Part shown: piece by piece, positions 58,744 to 64,000 of the stretch
How positions within the stretch are numbered: the first letter of the stretch is position 1
Layout of the letters: the number at the start of each line of letters is the position of its first letter
Assembly (NCBI GenBank): GCA_963781215.1
Contig: CAWAFE010000041.1
Coordinates: 1 to 64,000 of the forward strand
Direction of reading: 5' to 3'
Origin: AP-15 sp963781215
GTDB taxonomy: Bacteria > Pseudomonadota > Alphaproteobacteria > ATCC43930 > CGMCC-115725
Length of the DNA stretch: 64,000 nucleotides
Position numbers and translations under genes: made by a program
The notes under the pieces: model-generated
Databases searched by the model: none
What the model was told of the DNA's origin: nothing
What the model saw: the letters and a program-made list of their open reading frames with translations, nothing else

Positions 58744-60949
58744 CTAGAAACGCTGCGTTATGCCGGCGAAGAACGTGCGGCGCGGGCCGAATTGCGGGGC
58801 GCCGACGCCGATCCCGGTGCCGCTGCGGATCTGGTAGACTTGATCGAACAGGTTGATGATGTCGAAGCGCAGCTCGAGCCCTTTGTAGATGCCGGTCTCG
58901 ATCGGCTGGACCACACTGAAATTCACCTGTTGATAACCAGGGAGGCTGGCGCCGTTTGGCACCGAGCTGTCCGCCCTCAGACCGCTGCCGGCGATCAGGT
59001 CGACGGCAAACCGGGTATTGGTGGCTGGAAGTCGGTATTTGATCCCGGCCGAGGACGTGTAGGTCTGATCGTGATCGAGATGGATGTAATGGTCAGCGAT
59101 ATAGGCGAGGTCGGCGGGGTCAAAATTAAATTGCGCCGATGTGATATTTTTGCCGAGAGCCTTGGCGGCGGCAAAGTTGCCGTAAAAAGACCAATTTTCG
59201 ATGTCATAGCTGAGGGTGAGCTGAACCCCGTTGACTAGCCCTTTCTGGTAGTTGAACGGGGTCAGGAGGATCGGCGCGCCGAACTGGCCTTCGTCGATCA
59301 AGTTGCTGGCGATCTTGTAGTAAGTGTCGATCCCGGCCTTGAGCCCGGGCAGCAGGATCTGGGTCGCGCCGACATCAAAATAATGGTCTCGCTCGGCCTT
59401 GGTCGGAGAATCGAGGGTGATCGCCGGCGCCGCGGTTGTGCCCGCAAAGAGCGCGACCGTCGTCGGTGCGATCAGCTCGAACGGCGGCGGGGTAAAGTAC
59501 CGAGAATAGCCAGCCGTAATCGTGGTCGAGTCGGTCGGCTGCCACACCACGTTGACCCGCGGACTGAGCTGCCGCTCGTCGACAAACTGAGCCATCTGGT
59601 CAAACCTGGCGCCGAAGTTGACGGTGACTTTCGGCGTAATCTTCCATTCGTCCTGCAAGTAATAGCTGTAAAGCCATCCAGTGGTGGCGCCGGAATCGAT
59701 GATTGTGAGCGGCTGATCACTGGTCTGCATGCCATCTTCGTCAACCGGCAGAACCTGCGAATTGGTGTTGAACGAAGATCGCTCCCCCTGAACGAAAAAG
59801 CCGGTGCGCAAGGTGTGCTCGGGTGAAATCCGCCAGCTACCGTCGCCTTGTACGCCGTTCGCGATGCTTCGGCGGAAGGCGTTTTGGGCAATGCCATTGA
59901 ACAGCAGGTCGCCGAGGGGGTCCGGGCTGAAGTAGGCGCTGCTGTAGCGGGTCACGCCCGAGACCTGAAAGTCGAAATCGCCAGCCTTCTTCTGCAAGGC
60001 GACGATCGCGTATTGGGTGATCTGCTCTTGGTTTTGGTTGAGATTGATGGAATTGAAATTCGTCACGCCGCCAACGGTTAGGCCGAGGCTCGGCATCTGG
60101 CCGGGGATGTTGGGGATCTGGAACTGGCTCCGCGAGGTCCCGAGAATGGTGGTTACGCGCGTCGTCGGGTCAATGATGCCGGAGACATAGGCAAATCCGC
60201 GCGGCTGGGTCGAGATGTCGTGGATCGCGTTGTAGGTCGGCGCCGGGTTCTCGATCCCCTCCGCGTTGTGCAGAACCTCGCCGGTGACGTAATAGTCGAC
60301 CTGTCCGACCCGCCCGCCCCATTCGGCACTCGGCTGAAACGTCGATTGGGAGCCGCCGTAAAGCGTAAATGAGCCACCCGGGTTTAGGGTCCCGGTCTTG
60401 GTCTGGATATCGATGATCCCGGCCGTGCGAAGGCCGTATTGCGCCGGCAGCGCACCTGTGATCAGCGACACCGAGTTGGCGAGCCGCGTCTGCAAGGCCT
60501 GGCCGAAGACGTTGATCCCCTCGGGCAGGATGACGCCGTTCAGGCGGAACTGCAGATTGGCATGGTCGCCCCGTACATGAAGCTGGCCGAATGAATCCTG
60601 AGCGACGCCCGGGGCCTGAAGCAGGAGTTGGTTGAAGGGCTGATTGTCGCCTTGCGGCTGCGATTCGATCGCCTGCCGGCCGAAATCGTAGACGCTGGCG
60701 CCAAGGCTCGGCTGAATTTCGCTGCGCGCGATGTCGAGCTGTCTTGGCGACGACGTCGAGGTCGAGCGACACGGCGCCCCCGGACGGCGATTCCGCCTGC
60801 GCAAGCTGGGGGAGCACGAGCGGTCCGGAAGATGGGCTCGTCTGGACGTCGTTGGCCACAGCGTCGCCGGCAATAAAGGAGGTCGCAAGGAATAAGCACA
60901 GCGGCGTGATGGCGCGCCGCCCCTCCGTGGGAAGACGGATCGTCGTCAT
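58744..60949 (-). CDS. TonB-dependent receptor, second system (one frame break)
   Basis: About 734 residues. ATG 60949 has GAGGG upstream and opens a signal peptide (ITPLCLFLATSFIAGDAVAN). Removing one A near 60755 joins GGAVSLDLDVVA to RQLDIARSEIQPSLGAS. Plug motifs are QGDNQPFNQLLLQAPGVAQD, QLHVRGDHANLQFRLNGVIL and SLITGALPAQYGLRTAGIID. The barrel ends PRRTFFAGITQRF. It is unlike the siderophore receptor at 40004 in the plug region. The preceding DUF2946 gene, with His-rich and CPIC motifs, hints at a transition metal such as copper or cobalt as cargo, but that is inference. Confidence 0.88.
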
Positions 60950-61018
60950 AGATAGCCCTCGCGCTTGAAGCACGCCGCGACAAAGCGGCGGCAGTCGGTT
61001 ATCTGGATTAAGCCGACC

Positions 61019-61372
61019 TCAAGCCCGGGGTGGGGCGCGGGATTGGAAGAGAAGATAGGGTGCGCGCTCGGCGGGGGCCGCGGCCCGCGCTGCGAAAAAT
61101 GCTACGAGATGATCGCCCGGTAACGGTGCGCTCAGGTCAAGGTTGAGGGGCGCGGCGCTGTGGTGGGCCAGCGCGAAGCAAATCGGACAATCGTCATCCG
61201 CCTCCGTTGGCGTTTGACCGCCGGTCGCCGCCGCGGCGACGACAGCGGCAGCATGACCGGAAAACGGCAGGGGGTGATGGTGCCAGCCGAAGAGGATCGC
61301 CTGAAGCAGGATCGCGAAGACGCCGACAGCAGCAACCATCCTCTTCGCGAGCCGCGATCCTCGATCGCTCAC
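61019..61372 (-). CDS. DUF2946-like small membrane/periplasmic protein
   Basis: A 117-residue protein. GTG 61372 is my preferred start because it gives an N-terminal Arg/Lys cluster and membrane segment (RLAKRMVAAVGVFAILLQAI); ATG 61339 with adjacent AAGAGG is the alternative, and the longer open frame to 61639 is Arg-rich and unlikely. After the helix come WHHHPLPF and DDDCPICFALAHHSAAP, a CxxC next to histidines, typical of DUF2946 proteins. The residues suggest metal handling. It heads the second TonB operon, 69 bp before the receptor. Confidence 0.72.
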   Translation of the reverse strand: MSDRGSRLAKRMVAAVGVFAILLQAILFGWHHHPLPFSGHAAAVVAAAATGGQTPTEADDDCPICFALAHHSAAPLNLDLSAPLPGDHLVAFFAARAAAPAERAPYLLFQSRAPPRA

Positions 61373-61530
61373 TTCAATTCGGCCGGGCGAACGGACAAAC
61401 ACTTCGGTTGCACGCCTCCTCTGATCACAGAATGCCGCAAAGCCGCAGCAAGGTTCAACCGGCGTTGCAAACCCCTTCCGCGGCGTCGGGCCCCGGCTTA
61501 TCCTGGAGCGCGTCGAATGGGAGAACGCCG

Positions 61531-62274
61531 ATGAGATCCGCTCTCGCCGCCATGGCATTCCTGGTCTTCGTCTTCGCCGGCGGCGAGGTGCGCGCCGCCG
61601 GGGTCGATCTCGAGGTGATCCTCGCCGCCGACGTGTCACGCAGCATCGACGACGGCGAATTTGAATTGCAGCGCAAAGGATACGCTGCGGCGCTGACCGA
61701 TCCGCGGGTGCTGAAGGCGATTCACGCCACCTCAGGCGGCGCGATCGGCGTCAGCTTTATCGAATGGTCGGGCGAGGAGGACCAGCAGGTCGTGATCGGC
61801 TGGACCGAGCTGCGCGACGAGGAGGATGCCGGCGGTCTTGCGGCGGCCATCCTCAACGCGCCGCGCTCGTTCATGGGGCGGACCTCGATCAGCGGCGCCA
61901 TCGATTTCGCGATGGGCTATTTCGACAAGTCGAAATGGCAGGCCAAGCGGCGGATCATCGACATCTCCGGCGACGGCACGAGCAATTCCGGGCGACCGGT
62001 CACCGAAGCGCGCGACCAGGCGGTGGCGCGGGGCGTCACCATCAATGGCTTGGCGATCATCAACGACAAGCCTAACCTCGGCTATTCGGCGCATACCCAG
62101 CCGCCGGGCGGCCTGCCGAACTACTATCGGCAGAACGTGATCGGCGGCACCAACTCGTTCCTGATCGTTGTCCAAGATTTCAAATCCTTCGCCGACGCGA
62201 TGGCGAACAAGCTCGCCAAGGAGATCGACGTCTCCCAGCGCCCCGTCCGCGAGCAGGTCTCGGCCCTGCCCTGA
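61531..62274 (+). CDS. DUF1194 (VWA-like) exported protein
   Basis: A 247-residue exported protein of the DUF1194 family, whose fold is that of a von Willebrand factor A domain. ATG 61531 has GGGAG 8 bases upstream, and a signal peptide (ALAAMAFLVFVFAGGEVRAA) follows. The MIDAS-type metal site is DVSRS in VILAADVSRSID, and TSISGAIDFAMGYF and RIIDISGDGTSNSGR are further family blocks. Function is not established; VWA proteins usually bind partners through a metal ion. It shares a divergent intergenic region with the second TonB operon. Confidence 0.9.
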   Translation: MRSALAAMAFLVFVFAGGEVRAAGVDLEVILAADVSRSIDDGEFELQRKGYAAALTDPRVLKAIHATSGGAIGVSFIEWSGEEDQQVVIGWTELRDEEDAGGLAAAILNAPRSFMGRTSISGAIDFAMGYFDKSKWQAKRRIIDISGDGTSNSGRPVTEARDQAVARGVTINGLAIINDKPNLGYSAHTQPPGGLPNYYRQNVIGGTNSFLIVVQDFKSFADAMANKLAKEIDVSQRPVREQVSALP

Positions 62275-62351
62275 GGCGCGCCTTCGAAATCCTCACCCTG
62301 GAAGCGGAGGGCCGCAGACCTACATTCTGCGGCGACCTGCACCGGGAAGCC

Positions 62352-63704
62352 ATGATGACCGCCCCATCGCGCCAGCCACCCTGCACGCTCATCCGGGCCG
62401 CCGCCATTCTCGGCGTGCTGGCACTCTGCGGCTGCGACAGCGCCGGTGCGGGCACCAGCGCCGCGGCCGGCGACCCCGGCGATTTCGGGCTGATCCAGGA
62501 CGTGGTCGGCCAAGTCGAGAAAAATTACGTCGCGCCGGTCAAGCGGCAGCAGCTGGTCGACGATGCCCTGAAGGGCATGCTGGGCCGGCTCGACCCGCAC
62601 TCCGACTACATGGACCAGGACCAATATCAGCAGATGAGCGCCGTCACCCACGGCAAATTCGGCGGGATCGGCATCGAGCTGACATTGGAAGGGAAGGTGC
62701 CCGAGGTCATCTCGCCGATCGACGGTACCCCGGCCGCCAATGCGGGGATCGAGCCCGGCGACCGGATCGTCAAGATCGACGGGCAGGCGACCACCGGTAT
62801 GGACGTCGAGGCGGTCGTCAAGCGGCTGCGCGGAGACCCTGGCAGTAGAGTGACCCTCCTGATCGCGCGCGCCGATCGGGCCCCGTTCGAGGTAGCACTG
62901 ACGCGCTCGGTCATCAGCGTCGTTTCGGTGAAATCGGATCTGAAGCCCGGCAAGATCGGCTATGCCCGGATCACCACCTTTACCGAGAATACGGCGAACG
63001 AGCTCGCCGGCGCGATCGCCAAAATGAAAGGGGAAGCGCGCGGCCGGCTCAACGGCTTCATCCTCGATCTGCGCAACGATCCCGGCGGGCTGCTCGACGC
63101 AGCGGTCGACGTGACCGGGGAATTCATCGACGGCGGCGTCGTCGTCACCACGCGCGGCCGCAACAGCGACGACGACCATGTCTATCACGCCCCGGTGGCG
63201 GGGGATCTGTTGCGCGGCACCCCCGTCGTCGTGCTGATTAACAGCGCCTCGGCGTCGGCCGCCGAGATCGTCGCCGGCGCCTTGCAGGACCACCGCCGCG
63301 CCACCGTTATGGGCAGCCGCAGCTTTGGCAAGGGCTCGGTGCAGACCATCATCCCAATCGAGGGGCACGGCGCGCTGCGCCTGACGACCGCCCTCTATTA
63401 CACGCCCTCAGGCCGCTCGATCCAAGGCAACGGCATCGCGCCCGACATCGTCGTTAGCCTGCCGAAGAACCAGCAGGTCGCGAACGCGCTCGTCACCTAC
63501 GAAAGCGACCTCTACGGCGCGCTCAAGAATGCCGGGCCGCTGAATGCCCGCGCGAGCACGGCGCCGCGCGTCGCCGCGGCCGAGCCTTACGACCACCCGA
63601 TCAGGCCCTTGAACATCGCCACCGGGAACGACGCGCAGTTCGAGGCGGCGTTGAATTATTTGCAAAGAGCCGTCCGGCGCGATTCCGATGCCCGTCACGG
63701 CTGA
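62352..63704 (+). CDS. C-terminal processing peptidase, S41A family (CtpA)
   Basis: A 450-residue periplasmic serine protease that cuts proteins at their C-termini. Start ATG 62352 (or 62355). The N-terminus LIRAAAILGVLALCGC ends in a lipobox-like sequence, so it may be a lipoprotein. The PDZ domain covers about residues 95-190 (GIGIELTLEGKVPEVISPID). The catalytic Ser is in INSASASAAEIVAGAL and the Lys in MGSRSFGKGSVQTI. The C-terminal TALYYTPSGRSIQGNGIAPD is characteristic. Length is typical of CtpA. It might process envelope or exported proteins of the window, but no link is shown. Confidence 0.95.
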   Translation: MMTAPSRQPPCTLIRAAAILGVLALCGCDSAGAGTSAAAGDPGDFGLIQDVVGQVEKNYVAPVKRQQLVDDALKGMLGRLDPHSDYMDQDQYQQMSAVTHGKFGGIGIELTLEGKVPEVISPIDGTPAANAGIEPGDRIVKIDGQATTGMDVEAVVKRLRGDPGSRVTLLIARADRAPFEVALTRSVISVVSVKSDLKPGKIGYARITTFTENTANELAGAIAKMKGEARGRLNGFILDLRNDPGGLLDAAVDVTGEFIDGGVVVTTRGRNSDDDHVYHAPVAGDLLRGTPVVVLINSASASAAEIVAGALQDHRRATVMGSRSFGKGSVQTIIPIEGHGALRLTTALYYTPSGRSIQGNGIAPDIVVSLPKNQQVANALVTYESDLYGALKNAGPLNARASTAPRVAAAEPYDHPIRPLNIATGNDAQFEAALNYLQRAVRRDSDARHG

Positions 63705-64000
63705 GCCGATCGAGGCTGGCGGCGCGTCGGCACGGGTAGGCGCAAGACAACGCTGTACCGCATCCCACGCCACAGCCAGCGCAGCAGCGACCGGGTGCTC
63801 GCCAAGTGCCCGTAATCGTCGAACTGGAACAACACGAAGAGGGCGTAGACCTTTCTCGGGTCGAGCCGGCGCAGCAGGCGGATACGCACGAACATCGTGA
63901 TGCCGAGATCCGTGAGGTGGTTGTTGGCCAGCGCTTCCTTCATTGTCAGCTTTGGAACGTCGACGATAAAGTCGCCGTGCTCCGCCACCGCGGCGACGTC
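63695..64000 (-). CDS. unknown protein, 5' part possibly beyond the window edge
   Basis: An open minus-strand frame of about 100 codons runs from the right edge to a stop at 63695, overlapping the convergent protease by 10 bp. A GTG at 63988 could be its start, or the gene may extend further. The visible peptide (FIVDVPKLTMKEALANNHLT, GITMFVRIRLLRRLDP, YALFVLFQFDDYGHLA) is hydrophobic in the middle and Arg-rich at the end. Codon use is compatible with a real gene. I do not recognise a family. Confidence 0.5.
   Translation of the reverse strand, partial: DVAAVAEHGDFIVDVPKLTMKEALANNHLTDLGITMFVRIRLLRRLDPRKVYALFVLFQFDDYGHLASTRSLLRWLWRGMRYSVVLRLPVPTRRQPRSAQP

Noticed and set aside
61381..61530. 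Possible cobalamin riboswitch upstream of the second TonB operon (GC-rich stems, receptor downstream)
   Set aside because: The minus strand shows CCGGTTGAA and GGCATTCTG, but the conserved B12 box (GCCACTG) and the usual GGGAA segment are not present.

Overview
This window looks like a chromosomal segment of a high-GC alphaproteobacterium. The basis is overall codon and protein style, liv-type ABC systems, a HemP/PiuC/PepSY/TonB iron locus, DUF1194 and DUF882 proteins, and a CHAT protein next to a two-partner secretion pair. I cannot name a genus; a soil or rhizosphere member of Rhodospirillales or Hyphomicrobiales is a guess. I found no rRNA, tRNA or CRISPR. Most genes have clear Shine-Dalgarno sites and many adjacent genes overlap by ATGA.

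Layout. 0-10 kb is accessory in character: an edge-truncated alpha/beta hydrolase, a CaiB-type CoA transferase, a scar zone with fragments of ring-hydroxylating-dioxygenase beta subunits, an IS21 transposase and an amino-acid binding protein, two serine hydrolases of the beta-lactamase fold, then a GMC oxidoreductase and a GNAT acetyltransferase. 10-27 kb is an envelope block: OmpA protein, Sel1/DUF4384 protein and DUF882 peptidase-like protein, then a minus-strand operon of TpsB transporter, a giant repetitive TpsA exoprotein and a CHAT-domain lipoprotein translationally coupled to TpsA. 27.6-33 kb is a branched-chain amino acid type ABC operon (livK-livH-livMG fusion-livF) with a decayed second binding protein upstream. 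33-39.6 kb holds a propionyl-CoA-type carboxylase alpha subunit with an acylphosphatase, an AmpH-like serine hydrolase and an orphan molybdopterin dehydrogenase large subunit.

39.7-46.3 kb is a compact iron-uptake operon: hemP, siderophore receptor, PKHD hydroxylase, PepSY membrane protein, exbB, exbD, tonB. 46.3-49.2 kb has a glutathione transferase, an alpha/beta hydrolase whose nucleophile position is Gly, and a luciferase-like monooxygenase. 49.5-52.3 kb pairs nikR with a divergent TonB-dependent receptor across a near-consensus NikR operator, so nickel import is the likely job. 52.9-55.3 kb has a ketopantoate-reductase-family enzyme, an oxaloacetate-decarboxylase-family enzyme and a small lipoprotein. 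55.3-61.4 kb is a second complete TonB system (DUF2946 protein, receptor, ExbB, ExbD, TonB), followed by a truncated group II intron reverse transcriptase and a stray TonB C-terminus. 61.5-64 kb ends with a DUF1194 protein, a CtpA-type protease and an edge-truncated unknown gene.

A feature that cuts across the window: at least 13 reading-frame breaks occur in otherwise well-conserved genes and every one has the phase of a single extra base. I treat them as probable consensus insertions rather than thirteen independent pseudogenes, and annotate the affected genes across the break.
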